The notes below the pieces were generated by a model. The model was not told where the DNA came from. It saw only the letters and a program-made list of their open reading frames with translations, and did not search any database. A stretch of DNA of 64,000 bases from Lachnoclostridium sp. An138. Its GTDB lineage: Bacteria; Bacillota; Clostridia; Lachnospirales; Lachnospiraceae. Numbering within the stretch: the first letter of the stretch is position 1; each line of letters starts with the position of its first letter. Below are positions 50,319 through 58,322 of the stretch, one piece after another. The DNA is taken from NCBI RefSeq assembly GCF_002160765.1, contig NZ_NFLF01000003.1:1-64000 (forward strand), read 5' to 3'. The position numbers were made by a program, and so were the translations under genes.

Positions 50319-50395
50319 GGTCTGAGTTTTTAATACCGCGGGAGAGAACAGGCGGCTGTACAGCAGGACTGGATGGATGATAAAGGAGGAAGAAC

Positions 50396-51070
50396 ATGAG
50401 AGAAAAATACGTGGATTCTCCGGAAAAAGAGCCGGACCGTTATCTGGCTCTCTGCGATGTCTGGCGGGAAAAATATCTGGAGATGGACCGGAAGGAACTG
50501 AAGGAAAGGTTTCATCTGGAGGGAGATGAAAGGAATCATTACATTACTTATTTTAATCAGCGATACCGGCTGGATCAGGAGACCGGGATGATTATGCTGG
50601 AGGAAGACCCGGAGAGAATCCTGCCTTTCAATGCAGTCATGACGATTTATCATCTGTTCTGGTATTCAAAACCGGGAGCCAGAGTATCCGGAAGATTTGT
50701 GCCCTTCCGGGAGGTAAAGCGGGCAGCGCCCTTTGACGCGGCCTTTAGGCGCAATGTGCTGGAGGCCGCGGCCCGTACCTTTGACGGGCATCTGGAGGAA
50801 CTGCGCCGCGCCTGCGACGCGCTGGGCGGCCGGCCGCTGCCGCAGGGAGACGCCGGATACCAGATTCTGGCTTTTGACTGTATGCCTCTTCAGTTCATTT
50901 TCTGGGATGGAGATGATGAATTCCCGGCTCAGGCCAACATCCTGTTTGACGCGGATATTACAGACTTTCTGCATGAGGAAACCGTAGTCTGCGTGGGGGA
51001 CGAGCTGTTCCGCAGGCTGGGCGAGGAATCTGGACTCAGAGAGATAAGGAGGCCGTTCGGAGACAGATAA
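50396..51070 (+). CDS. DUF3786-domain protein
   Basis: This 224-residue soluble protein matches my recollection of DUF3786: LPFNAVMTIYHLFWYSKPGARVSGRFVPFREVK, LGGRPLPQGDAGYQILAFDCMPLQFIFWDGDDEFPAQANILFD, and ITDFLHEETVVCVGDELF. Members occur mainly in anaerobes, sometimes near cobalamin- or corrinoid-linked proteins, but the function is not established and this neighbourhood gives no such hint. AAAGGAGG precedes the ATG. Confidence 0.8.
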   Translation: MREKYVDSPEKEPDRYLALCDVWREKYLEMDRKELKERFHLEGDERNHYITYFNQRYRLDQETGMIMLEEDPERILPFNAVMTIYHLFWYSKPGARVSGRFVPFREVKRAAPFDAAFRRNVLEAAARTFDGHLEELRRACDALGGRPLPQGDAGYQILAFDCMPLQFIFWDGDDEFPAQANILFDADITDFLHEETVVCVGDELFRRLGEESGLREIRRPFGDR

Positions 51071-51147
51071 TGAAATGCCTCCGGGCCGCCCTTCTGACCT
51101 TGCGCCTGCGTGTCCGGCTTTTCCCGCGGTATATTTGACGCTGCCCT

Positions 51148-51954
51148 TCAGCGCTGTTCTTTGGCCCATCTGCGGACCCGGGCCACAGCGTCTGCCAGGC
51201 CCCCTTTATCGATATCGGCCGCCACGTAATCGGCCGCGGCCTGGACTTCCGGCATGGCATTTCCCATGGCGATACCGAAGGCGGCGCGTTTGATCAAGTT
51301 CAGATCGTTCATGCTGTCGCCGATAGCCGCGGTGTCTTCCCAGGAGGCCTGAAAATACTCCAGAATCCGGGAGGCGCCCAGATCCTTGCCGTTCTCCCTT
51401 GGAATGATGTCGGCTCCGCCCATTTCATCGCCCATATAGAGAAGTCTTGTCTCGGGGAAATGAGCCTGTACATCCTCAATAGCTTCTTTGGTGTCAGCCA
51501 GGAAAAAGGATGGGCGGCGGCTGTGGTAGAGAGCCTGGAAGGAAGCGCCGCCCTCAGGCATTATTTTACGGTTCCTGTTGCTGGGAAGGCTTTTGAACCG
51601 CTCCAGATTGGACGTGCACCAGGAGCCTTCGAAGCCGGAAATGAGACAGTAGCCTTTTTCCACTACAAAATCAAGAATCCGCCTCTGGAGCTCAGGGTCG
51701 AAATATTTTTCCCAGATGGTTTTTCCTTCCGCTTCAATGATGGCTCCGTTAGAACTTACCAGGCCGTCCGGTATGAAACGCCCCTGGAAATCTTCAGGAA
51801 GCTCGCCGGTGCGGAAAGCCCGGCCGCTGGCTAAAATCACGCGGAATCCGTCTTTTTTCAGTCCTTCCAGGGTCTGGAGCGCGTCTTCGGGAATCGTCCA
51901 GGTGCGGTGGCTGAAAATGGTATTGTCATAGTCGATGAAAAATAAAGGCTTCAT
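51148..51954 (-). CDS. HAD-superfamily (Cof-type) phosphatase
   Basis: The chosen minus-strand ATG at 51954 (268 aa) has GGAGGG upstream; 24 extra codons are open before it. The four HAD motifs are visible: FIDYDNTIF with nucleophile and acid-base Asp, VILASGRAF, a lysine in the ENGKDLGASRIL region, and AIGDSMNDLNLI. The cap is of the Cof type. Such enzymes dephosphorylate sugar phosphates or cofactors; the substrate is unknown. A TATAAT lies near 52115 on the minus strand but no good -35 was found. Confidence 0.9.
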   Translation of the reverse strand: MKPLFFIDYDNTIFSHRTWTIPEDALQTLEGLKKDGFRVILASGRAFRTGELPEDFQGRFIPDGLVSSNGAIIEAEGKTIWEKYFDPELQRRILDFVVEKGYCLISGFEGSWCTSNLERFKSLPSNRNRKIMPEGGASFQALYHSRRPSFFLADTKEAIEDVQAHFPETRLLYMGDEMGGADIIPRENGKDLGASRILEYFQASWEDTAAIGDSMNDLNLIKRAAFGIAMGNAMPEVQAAADYVAADIDKGGLADAVARVRRWAKEQR

Positions 51955-52189
51955 AATGCCCTCCTCTTCTTCTGTTTCAAATTCTTTCACAAAAACCCTG
52001 CCGTGGAAAGGCTTTTCAGGAAACATGTCCCCCGATTTTCCCGGAAAAATGATGCCGGAAAATAGCGCCAGGCAGGGAACGGTTTCCCCGCAGGGTGAAA
52101 ACCTGTGCTTCTATTATATCCTTTTTCCCAAAAGAAGGGAACCCGGAGAATATTCGGAAAATGTAAAAGATACGAAACAGAATTGTAAA

Positions 52190-52218
52190 ATGACAGCGGG
52201 CGGGGTCTGTGCTATAAT
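52190..52218 (+). promoter_or_regulatory. Upstream murA promoter
   Basis: ATGACA at 52190-52195 and TATAAT at 52213-52218 are 17 bp apart. A transcript from here would have a leader of about 270 nt before murA. Confidence 0.55.
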
Positions 52219-52282
52219 GTGGAAGAAGAAAAAAGACCTGATTTTCCCCTGTTTTTCAGCATTTTGTTCCCAAGATCAGGTA

Positions 52283-52310
52283 TTTACAAATCAAAAGATT
52301 GTGTTATACT
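52283..52310 (+). promoter_or_regulatory. Proximal murA promoter
   Basis: TTTACA at 52283-52288 and TATACT at 52305-52310 are 16 bp apart, about 180 bp before murA. Confidence 0.55.
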
Positions 52311-52370
52311 AGTTAAAGACCAAATCGGGAATAGATTTGGCCGGGAACAGGAAAAATAGACATCAGGGAA

Positions 52371-52423
52371 CCGCGGTCTGCCGCTCTGCCGGGTGAAAGC
52401 CCGGGAGGCAGAAGCAGGGGCGG
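52371..52423 (+). promoter_or_regulatory. Structured murA leader hairpin
   Basis: Segments CCGC, CTGC, CTGC and CGGG pair in order with CCCG, GCAG, GCAG and GCGG around the loop TGAAAG, giving an interrupted hairpin of about 53 nt. It has no T run, so it is not a terminator. A regulatory role is only a guess. Confidence 0.4.
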
Positions 52424-52494
52424 TATTGGATGATAGAGATTGTAGAAATTATAGAGATGCTAAGAACAGAATCTAAAAAGAGCTGGGAGTAGTT

Positions 52495-53787
52495 ATGGAT
52501 CAGTATGTGATTAAAGGCGGGAACCCGCTCGTCGGTGAAGTGGAAATCGGCGGCGCCAAGAATGCTGCGCTGGCGATCCTTGCGGCTGCGATAATGACAG
52601 ATGAGACAGTATTGATAGAGAATCTTCCGGATGTGCGGGATATCAATGTCCTGCTGGAGGCTATGCAGAAGATTGGAGCTTTTGTGGAGCGTAAAGAGCG
52701 CCATACGGTGAAGATCAACGGGTCTCAGATCGGGGATTTCAGTGTAGATTACGAGTATATCAAGCGGATTCGCGCCTCATATTATCTTTTGGGCGCTTTG
52801 CTTGGAAAGTATAAGAAGGCCAAGGTTCCGCTCCCGGGCGGCTGCAATATCGGAAGCCGTCCCATTGACCAGCATCTGAAGGGCTTCCGTGCTCTGGGAG
52901 CTGACGTGAAGATCGAGTACGGTTTTATTGTGGCCAATGCGGAGAAGCTGCGCGGCAGCCACATTTATCTGGACGTGGTTTCTGTGGGAGCCACGATCAA
53001 TATCATGATGGCGGCGGCCATGGCGGATGGAAATACCGTCATCGAGAACGCGGCCAAGGAGCCCCACGTGGTAGACGTGGCGAACTTCCTGAACAGCATG
53101 GGCGCGAATATCAAGGGCGCAGGTACGGACATCATCCGTATCCGCGGCGTGGAGCGTTTCCATTCTACGGAATATTCCATTATTCCGGATCAGATTGAGG
53201 CAGGGACCTTCATGTTCGCGGCGGCAGCTACAAGAGGCGACGTGACAGTGAAGAATGTTATCCCCAAGCATCTGGAAGCGGCGACTTCCAAGCTTCTGGA
53301 GATAGGCTGTGAGATAGAAGAGCTGGACGACGCGGTGCGCGTGGTCTGTGCCAAGGGCCTGAAATGCACCAATGTCAAGACGCTTCCCTATCCGGGATTT
53401 CCGACCGACATGCAGCCTCAGATTACGGTTGCGCTGGCGCTGGCAAAGGGCAGCAGCATCGTGACGGAAAGCATTTTTGAAAACCGGTTCAAATATGTGG
53501 ATGAGCTGGCGCGCATGGGCGCGAATATCAAGGTAGAAGGCAATACGGCCATTATCGAAGGCGTGGAGCGTTATACAGGAGCCCAGGTATCCAGTCCGGA
53601 TTTGCGGGCCGGCGCCGCGCTGGTAATCGCCGGTCTGGCGGCGGATGGAATCACCATTGTGGATGACATCCACTACATTGAGCGGGGCTATGAGCGCTTT
53701 GACGAGAAGCTTCGGAGCCTGGGCGCCGAGATCGAAAAGGTATCGGATGAGCGGGCGATCCAGAAGTTTCGTCTGAGAGTGGGTTGA
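52495..53787 (+). CDS. murA: UDP-N-acetylglucosamine 1-carboxyvinyltransferase
   Basis: This 430-residue enzyme adds enolpyruvate from PEP to UDP-GlcNAc, the first committed step of peptidoglycan synthesis. The two-lobed inside-out barrel is complete. IGGAKNAALAILAAAI carries the conserved Lys-Asn, and the active-site loop VPLPGGCNIGSRPIDQHL holds the catalytic cysteine C117, so the enzyme has the fosfomycin-sensitive form rather than an Asp variant. GTEYSII- and PYPGFPTDMQPQ-type segments follow. Clostridia often have two MurA copies; only one is in this window. Its stop codon overlaps the -35 box of the metK leader promoter. Confidence 0.95.
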   Translation: MDQYVIKGGNPLVGEVEIGGAKNAALAILAAAIMTDETVLIENLPDVRDINVLLEAMQKIGAFVERKERHTVKINGSQIGDFSVDYEYIKRIRASYYLLGALLGKYKKAKVPLPGGCNIGSRPIDQHLKGFRALGADVKIEYGFIVANAEKLRGSHIYLDVVSVGATINIMMAAAMADGNTVIENAAKEPHVVDVANFLNSMGANIKGAGTDIIRIRGVERFHSTEYSIIPDQIEAGTFMFAAAATRGDVTVKNVIPKHLEAATSKLLEIGCEIEELDDAVRVVCAKGLKCTNVKTLPYPGFPTDMQPQITVALALAKGSSIVTESIFENRFKYVDELARMGANIKVEGNTAIIEGVERYTGAQVSSPDLRAGAALVIAGLAADGITIVDDIHYIERGYERFDEKLRSLGAEIEKVSDERAIQKFRLRVG

Positions 53788-53812
53788 CAAAATCCTCAAA
53801 CAGGTGTATGTT
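53784..53812 (+). promoter_or_regulatory. Promoter of the S-box metK leader
   Basis: TTGACA at 53784-53789 and TATGTT at 53807-53812 are 17 bp apart. The -35 box contains the murA stop codon TGA. Confidence 0.65.
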
Positions 53813-53851
53813 ATAGCACATGGTAGGCAAATTAAATATTGTAAGAATTCT

Positions 53852-53953
53852 CTCTTATTCAGAGTGATGGAGATACAAAGGATCTGTGAAGTCACGGCAA
53901 CCCCGCGGAGCGGAAGGTGCCAACCTGAGCGAGTTTAATCGAACAATAAGAGG
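53852..53953 (+). ncRNA. SAM-I (S-box) riboswitch aptamer
   Basis: The closing helix P1 is CTCTTATT (53852-53859) with AATAAGAG (53945-53952). Conserved S-box core segments follow in the right order: AGAGTGATGGAG, GTGAAGTCACGGCAACC, GGAAGGTGCCAACCTGAGC and GAGTTTAATCGAAC. SAM binding would stabilise this fold and favour the downstream terminator, lowering metK expression when SAM is plentiful. Confidence 0.93.
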
Positions 53954-53975
53954 ATTTGGTTATCAGAATATAACG

Positions 53976-54002
53976 GGTCCGCTTCTTGGCGGACCTTTTT
54001 TT
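53976..54002 (+). terminator. Riboswitch terminator
   Basis: GGTCCGC (53976-53982) pairs with GCGGACC (53989-53995) and is followed by seven T. It lies 23 bases after the S-box aptamer and is the expression platform. Confidence 0.9.
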
Positions 54003-54009
54003 CACGAAA

Positions 54010-54166
54010 GCAATGAGCAGTGCGGAAGGTGACATGGAGGACGTCTTCATGCTTGCATGAATGACGGCATTTATGTCACCTTCCATAGGGCGAAGCCCGT
54101 GAGCCCAGGAAGCATAGCTTCCTGGGCGTGCGCTGCGGAGTAACGCAGGAAAGACGCAATGAGCAG
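54010..54166. repeat. Palindromic insert flanked by 11-bp direct repeat
   Basis: GCAATGAGCAG occurs at 54010-54020 and again at 54156-54166. Between them lie a long hairpin with arms AAGGTGACAT and ATGTCACCTT (about 54026-54082) and a second perfect hairpin GCCCAGGAAGC/GCTTCCTGGGC (about 54102-54126). It sits between the riboswitch terminator and metK. It may be a small mobile repeat; the second copy lies just before the metK ribosome binding site. Confidence 0.5.
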
Positions 54167-54200
54167 CTGCAAAAAAGACACACAGGGAAAGGAAGAGAAA

Positions 54201-55388
54201 ATGGAAAAACTGTTATTTACATCTGAATCTGTTACCGAAGGCCATCCGGACAAAATCTGCGACCAGATTTCCGACGCGATTCTGGACGCTCTGCTGGAGC
54301 AGGACCCCATGAGCCGCGTGGCCTGTGAGACTGCCACGACCACCGGCATGGTGCTGGTAATGGGCGAGATTACGACGAAGGGCTATGTGGACATTCAGAA
54401 GATTGTCCGTGATACGGTCAGAGAAATCGGATATGACCGCGGGAAATATGGCTTTGACGCAGATAACTGCGCGGTTATCACGGCCATTGACGAGCAGTCG
54501 GCGGATATTGCCATGGGCGTAAACAAAGCGCTGGAGGCCAAGGAGCATCTGATGTCTGAGGACGAGATCGAGGCGATCGGAGCCGGGGACCAGGGTATGA
54601 TGTTCGGTTATGCTACGAATGAGACGCCGGAGTATATGCCCTATCCCATTGCGCTGGCACATAAGCTGGTGCGCCAGCTCACGAAGGTCCGCAAGGACGG
54701 CACGCTGCCCTACCTGCGTCCCGATGGAAAATCTCAGGTGACGGTAGAGTACGACGAGAACGGAAAGCCCAGCCGTCTGGATGCAGTGGTGCTTTCCACA
54801 CAGCACAGCGAAGAAGTATCCCAGGAGCAGATTCATGAGGATATCCGCAAATATGTGTTTGAACCGGTGATCCCGGCCGACATGGTGGATGAGAATACGA
54901 AGTTTTTCATCAATCCCACAGGCCGTTTCGTGATCGGAGGACCTCACGGAGACAGCGGACTGACAGGCCGCAAGATTATCGTAGATACATACGGCGGCAT
55001 GGCCCGCCACGGCGGTGGCGCTTTCTCCGGAAAGGACTGCACGAAGGTAGACCGTTCCGCGGCGTACGCGGCCCGGTATGTGGCTAAGAATATCGTAGCG
55101 GCAGGACTGGCGGACAAGTGTGAGATTCAGCTCTCTTACGCGATCGGCGTAGCGCAGCCCACATCCGTGAACGTGGATACGTTCGGAACAGGAAAGCTGC
55201 CGGACAGCCGTCTGGTGGAGATCATCCGTGAGAATTTTGATCTGCGCCCGGCGGGAATCATCCGGATGCTGGATCTGAGAAGACCGATTTACAAGCAGAC
55301 GGCCGCTTACGGTCATTTTGGCCGCACGGACCTGGATCTGTCCTGGGAGAAGACTGACAAGGCAGAAGAGCTGAAAAAATATTTATAA
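54201..55388 (+). CDS. metK: S-adenosylmethionine synthetase
   Basis: This 395-residue enzyme makes SAM from methionine and ATP. Signatures are [27 protein letters not shown] at the N-terminus, [26 protein letters not shown] with the GAGDQG loop, and [21 protein letters not shown] with the glycine-rich phosphate loop. The frame is open 42 bases upstream, but ATG 54201 follows GGAAAGGAAGAG and matches the family start. It is controlled by the S-box riboswitch. Confidence 0.96.
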   Translation: MEKLLFTSESVTEGHPDKICDQISDAILDALLEQDPMSRVACETATTTGMVLVMGEITTKGYVDIQKIVRDTVREIGYDRGKYGFDADNCAVITAIDEQSADIAMGVNKALEAKEHLMSEDEIEAIGAGDQGMMFGYATNETPEYMPYPIALAHKLVRQLTKVRKDGTLPYLRPDGKSQVTVEYDENGKPSRLDAVVLSTQHSEEVSQEQIHEDIRKYVFEPVIPADMVDENTKFFINPTGRFVIGGPHGDSGLTGRKIIVDTYGGMARHGGGAFSGKDCTKVDRSAAYAARYVAKNIVAAGLADKCEIQLSYAIGVAQPTSVNVDTFGTGKLPDSRLVEIIRENFDLRPAGIIRMLDLRRPIYKQTAAYGHFGRTDLDLSWEKTDKAEELKKYL

Positions 55389-55498
55389 AATAGAAAAGCA
55401 GAAAACTGCAAAAAGCTTTTGGGGACGGCCTGAGGGCTGAAAATCCGGCGGTCCCAAAAGGCGGGAAAGCATAAAAAGAACTGCGGGAGGGATGAACC

Positions 55499-55906
55499 AT
55501 GCTGCTGGAGAAACTGAAAAGCCTTGGAATTACAGACGCTCTTGAGGCGCTTGGCTATGACTGTGAGAAGATTTTTGGAGGACTTTCCCCGGAGACGGAG
55601 AAGCTGTATGCTTCCTATTCCTGGAGAAAGATTCCGTGCTCAGTGGAAGGAATCCGTTCGGCTTATGTGATACATGCGGTTCCTCCGGAGAAGCTTCTGG
55701 CGGAGGATCATCCCTGGGAAGAATGGTTCTTTCAATTTGATAAACCGGAGCACCATGTGCTCTTCCTGAACAAGAAGGATTTCTGCGATCAGGAAATCTT
55801 CATCCCGGCCGAAGACCGGGATCATCCGGAGGAGGCATGTGGAAAGACCTGGTATTATTACTGCGATACAGAAAGTTATCCGCATTTTGCCGGACATCAG
55901 GCTTGA
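55499..55906 (+). CDS. Hypothetical protein, 135 aa
   Basis: I do not recognise this acidic, tryptophan- and tyrosine-rich soluble protein. It begins LEKLKSLGITDALEALGYDCEKIF and ends with WYYYCDTESYPHFAGH. No signal peptide or membrane helix is visible. GGGAGGG is well placed before ATG, and the codon usage resembles its neighbours, so it is probably a real gene. It lies 110 bp after metK without an obvious terminator between them. Confidence 0.75.
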   Translation: MLLEKLKSLGITDALEALGYDCEKIFGGLSPETEKLYASYSWRKIPCSVEGIRSAYVIHAVPPEKLLAEDHPWEEWFFQFDKPEHHVLFLNKKDFCDQEIFIPAEDRDHPEEACGKTWYYYCDTESYPHFAGHQA

Positions 55907-55978
55907 AAGGAAACATAAAGAAGCTGCCGGTTGAAGGCAGATGAAGGCGGCAGAAAAGAAAAAGGCAGAAAACAGGAA

Positions 55979-56016
55979 GAGGCGTGATTCGCTTGACAGG
56001 GAGTCGTGCCTCTTTC
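55979..56016 (+). terminator. Probable terminator
   Basis: GAGGCGTGATTC (55979-55990) can pair along its whole length, with three G-U pairs, with GAGTCGTGCCTC (56001-56012), followed by TTTCT. It ends the unit with the 55499 gene. Between here and 56300 I see AT-rich sequence with a TATAAT near 56210 but no gene. Confidence 0.65.
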
Positions 56017-56300
56017 TGCATTTTGTGAAAGAAAATTCTATTCTTTTCATTCTCCTGATTCTGCTGACAAGAATGAAAAGAACGATGAGAATTGAAAACA
56101 AAGTCTGCAGAGAAAACCACCCGGTATATACCTCTCCGGATTTCTTAAGATTTCGGGATAATTCTTGTATTTTTCTTAATAAATTCACATCTCCTTGCTT
56201 TTGACGGAATATAATGGTAGAGTAGATATACCCTGAAATTGGGATATAGAAGGGATCTGCCTGAGACACAGGGCGGATTCCGCCAAAAGAGGAGAGGATT

Positions 56301-57857
56301 ATGAAAAAGAGAAATAAAGGAGGACGAGCCCTGTTTACCTCGGCGGTGCTTCTTCTGCTTGTGATAGCGGCAGCGTGGGCCCTGAAGGCCAGAAGCGAGG
56401 CCAATGCGGCAGCGGAAGCGGCGGCCCAGCAGGCTGCGGAGGAGGCGGCTCAGGCAGAGCAGGAGGCTCAGGAAGCCGCGGAAGCTCAGCAGGCTGCGGA
56501 AGAAGCGGCGGAAGCCCAGGCTGAACAGGAGGCCGCGGAACAGGCGGCGGAGGAGCAGGCAGCCTCAGATGAGACTGCGAGAGCAGAGCAGGAAAGAGCT
56601 TCGTTTACGACAGATTATGAAAGCGCGCCGCTTTTAAATACTACGCCCATCAAATATCTTTCCCTGAATGTGGGAGCCACGGAGGATGAGATTCGTCTCA
56701 ACTGGATGTCGCCCAGCGCCAGCGCCGGACAGGTGAGCTGGTACACCGTGCAGAACGGGGAGCTTCAGACGGTGACGGCGGAATGCGCGGCGTCTGCCAC
56801 CATGCCGGGCTATTATGTGAATAAGGCCACAGTCACGGGATTGCAGCCGGGCATGACCTATGCTTACAAAGTGGGAAATGACGCCGGCGGATGGTCGCCG
56901 GAGTACCGGTATACGGTTCCGGATGTGAATACAGACGAGGGCTTCACTTTTCTGGTGACCTCGGACGCGGAGATCGGAATCGATCAAAACAACGAGATGC
57001 AGGTCACGATTGACGACTGGGACAAGGTCGTCACCCGGCTGACAAATTACGTGCCGGAGGCACAGTTCCTGATACACGCGGGAGATCAGGTGGGAGAGTT
57101 CGGAGACGCGGAGGAGTATGCGGGATTTCTGGATCACCTGGGCCTGTATAAGATCCCACTGGTTCCCGTAGTCGGAAACCATGATGTGGCAAATGAGGAT
57201 ATGGTGGAAGAGCTGGGATATCCGGCCGGACCGTATTTTTACGAGCATTTCAATGTGCCGAACCGGTCTGAAGAGTATGGATACAGCGACGGCGACAAGA
57301 ACGGCGACTACTACTTTATCCGGGGAGACGTTCTGTTTATCGTGCTGAACAGCTGCACAAGCCAGATGACCGATATCCATGAGCAGTATGTGCCGCAGGT
57401 CATTGCGGAGCACCCGGACACAAAGTGGAGAATTATTATCCAGCATTATCCTGCATACAGCAGCATCGGGAAGTATCAGGAGGAGATGGACCCGTGGATT
57501 CGCAATTCTCTGGCTTACATCTGCGAGGACAACGATATTGACCTGGTGATTTCCGGACATGACGCGGCTTACTCCCGCTCTGCTTTTACGAACCGGAAAT
57601 GTGAGCCTTATGAAGGATATGATTATTCCTCCGGCGCTACAGCAGTGAATCCGGAGGGAACCATGCATGTGACCTGCAGCACAGCCAGCGGAAGCATCTA
57701 CCGGGAGGTGGCGCCCAATTCGAATCTGGTGGTGGAAGGCCAGCCCCATGTACCTATGGCCCTGCGGTTCGACGTGACGGACACGGAGCTTCATCTGCGG
57801 GCATATCTGGTGGATTCCTGGACCGTTTATGACGAATATACCATTCAGAAGACTTGA
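56301..57857 (+). CDS. Secreted/anchored metallophosphatase with Ala-Glu-Gln stalk
   Basis: This 518-residue protein has a basic N-terminus and one hydrophobic helix (about residues 10-27), likely an uncleaved anchor or signal. Residues about 33-100 are almost only Ala, Glu and Gln, a predicted long helix or coiled-coil spacer. A fibronectin-like domain at about 110-210 (LNVGATEDEIRLNWMS, VTGLQPGMTYAYKVG) and a metallophosphoesterase domain follow, as in purple-acid-phosphatase-like proteins. Metal motifs are IHAGDQVGEFGD, VVGNHDV (G292-D295), IIQHYPAYS and ISGHDAAYSRS. The first motif is SDAEIG rather than the usual D-x-H, a variation to note. The -35 of the valS promoter overlaps its stop. 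Confidence 0.85.
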   Translation: MKKRNKGGRALFTSAVLLLLVIAAAWALKARSEANAAAEAAAQQAAEEAAQAEQEAQEAAEAQQAAEEAAEAQAEQEAAEQAAEEQAASDETARAEQERASFTTDYESAPLLNTTPIKYLSLNVGATEDEIRLNWMSPSASAGQVSWYTVQNGELQTVTAECAASATMPGYYVNKATVTGLQPGMTYAYKVGNDAGGWSPEYRYTVPDVNTDEGFTFLVTSDAEIGIDQNNEMQVTIDDWDKVVTRLTNYVPEAQFLIHAGDQVGEFGDAEEYAGFLDHLGLYKIPLVPVVGNHDVANEDMVEELGYPAGPYFYEHFNVPNRSEEYGYSDGDKNGDYYFIRGDVLFIVLNSCTSQMTDIHEQYVPQVIAEHPDTKWRIIIQHYPAYSSIGKYQEEMDPWIRNSLAYICEDNDIDLVISGHDAAYSRSAFTNRKCEPYEGYDYSSGATAVNPEGTMHVTCSTASGSIYREVAPNSNLVVEGQPHVPMALRFDVTDTELHLRAYLVDSWTVYDEYTIQKT

Positions 57858-57882
57858 CAAGCGGCGAAAAGCCTGCTATATT
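57854..57882 (+). promoter_or_regulatory. Promoter of the valS T-box leader
   Basis: TTGACA at 57854-57859 and TATATT at 57877-57882 are 17 bp apart. The -35 box contains the TGA stop of the phosphatase gene. Confidence 0.7.
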
Positions 57883-57984
57883 ACCCTCAGCTGACAGAAG
57901 AATTCTGCAAAAGACAGCTTCAGGGGACGCTCCTGCCCGGGAGCGTATGATAAAATTACGAAAGATAAAAAGGCATAGAAAAAG

Positions 57985-58208
57985 AGGAGTACGCAGAGGG
58001 GGACATCATTCAGAGAGGGCAGCTCATGGCTGAAAGGCTGCCGGGGAACAGTCGCTGCGGAAGGTAGCTTTGGAGCCGGAACGGTGAAAAAGGAGTAGCC
58101 GTTCACGCCCAACCAGCGTTAACGGGTAAAGAGATACGCGGGCTTGTACGCGTATGAAGTAAGGTGGTACCGCGCATTGACTGACGCCCTTTCGACAGAA
58201 GGGGCGTC
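57985..58208 (+). ncRNA. T-box leader controlling valS
   Basis: The conserved T-box sequence AAGGTGGTACCGCG lies at 58161-58174. Upstream is a Stem I-like region with AGAGAGG-type and GGAAGGTAGC segments; a GTA (valine) triplet at 58064-58066 is a candidate specifier, not proven. Uncharged tRNA-Val would stabilise the antiterminator. The exact 5' boundary is approximate. Confidence 0.85.
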
Positions 58209-58218
58209 TTTCTTTTTT
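58183..58218 (+). terminator. T-box terminator
   Basis: GACGCCCTTTC (58183-58193) pairs with GAAGGGGCGTC (58198-58208), with a four-base loop and one T-G pair, followed by TTTCTTTTTT. It is the alternative to the T-box antiterminator. Confidence 0.88.
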
Positions 58219-58322
58219 CCGTAAGACGGACAGAAGGCGGCCCGGAGCCGGAAAGATTCCGGGCAGGCGGCAGCGGCGGAAAAGCGGCGGGCCGATGAAA
58301 GAAGAACAGGAGGAGCAAAGGA

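Noticed and set aside
52777-55316. Long antisense open frames opposite murA and metK
   Set aside because: Both mirror conserved housekeeping genes and lack ribosome binding sites and family motifs.
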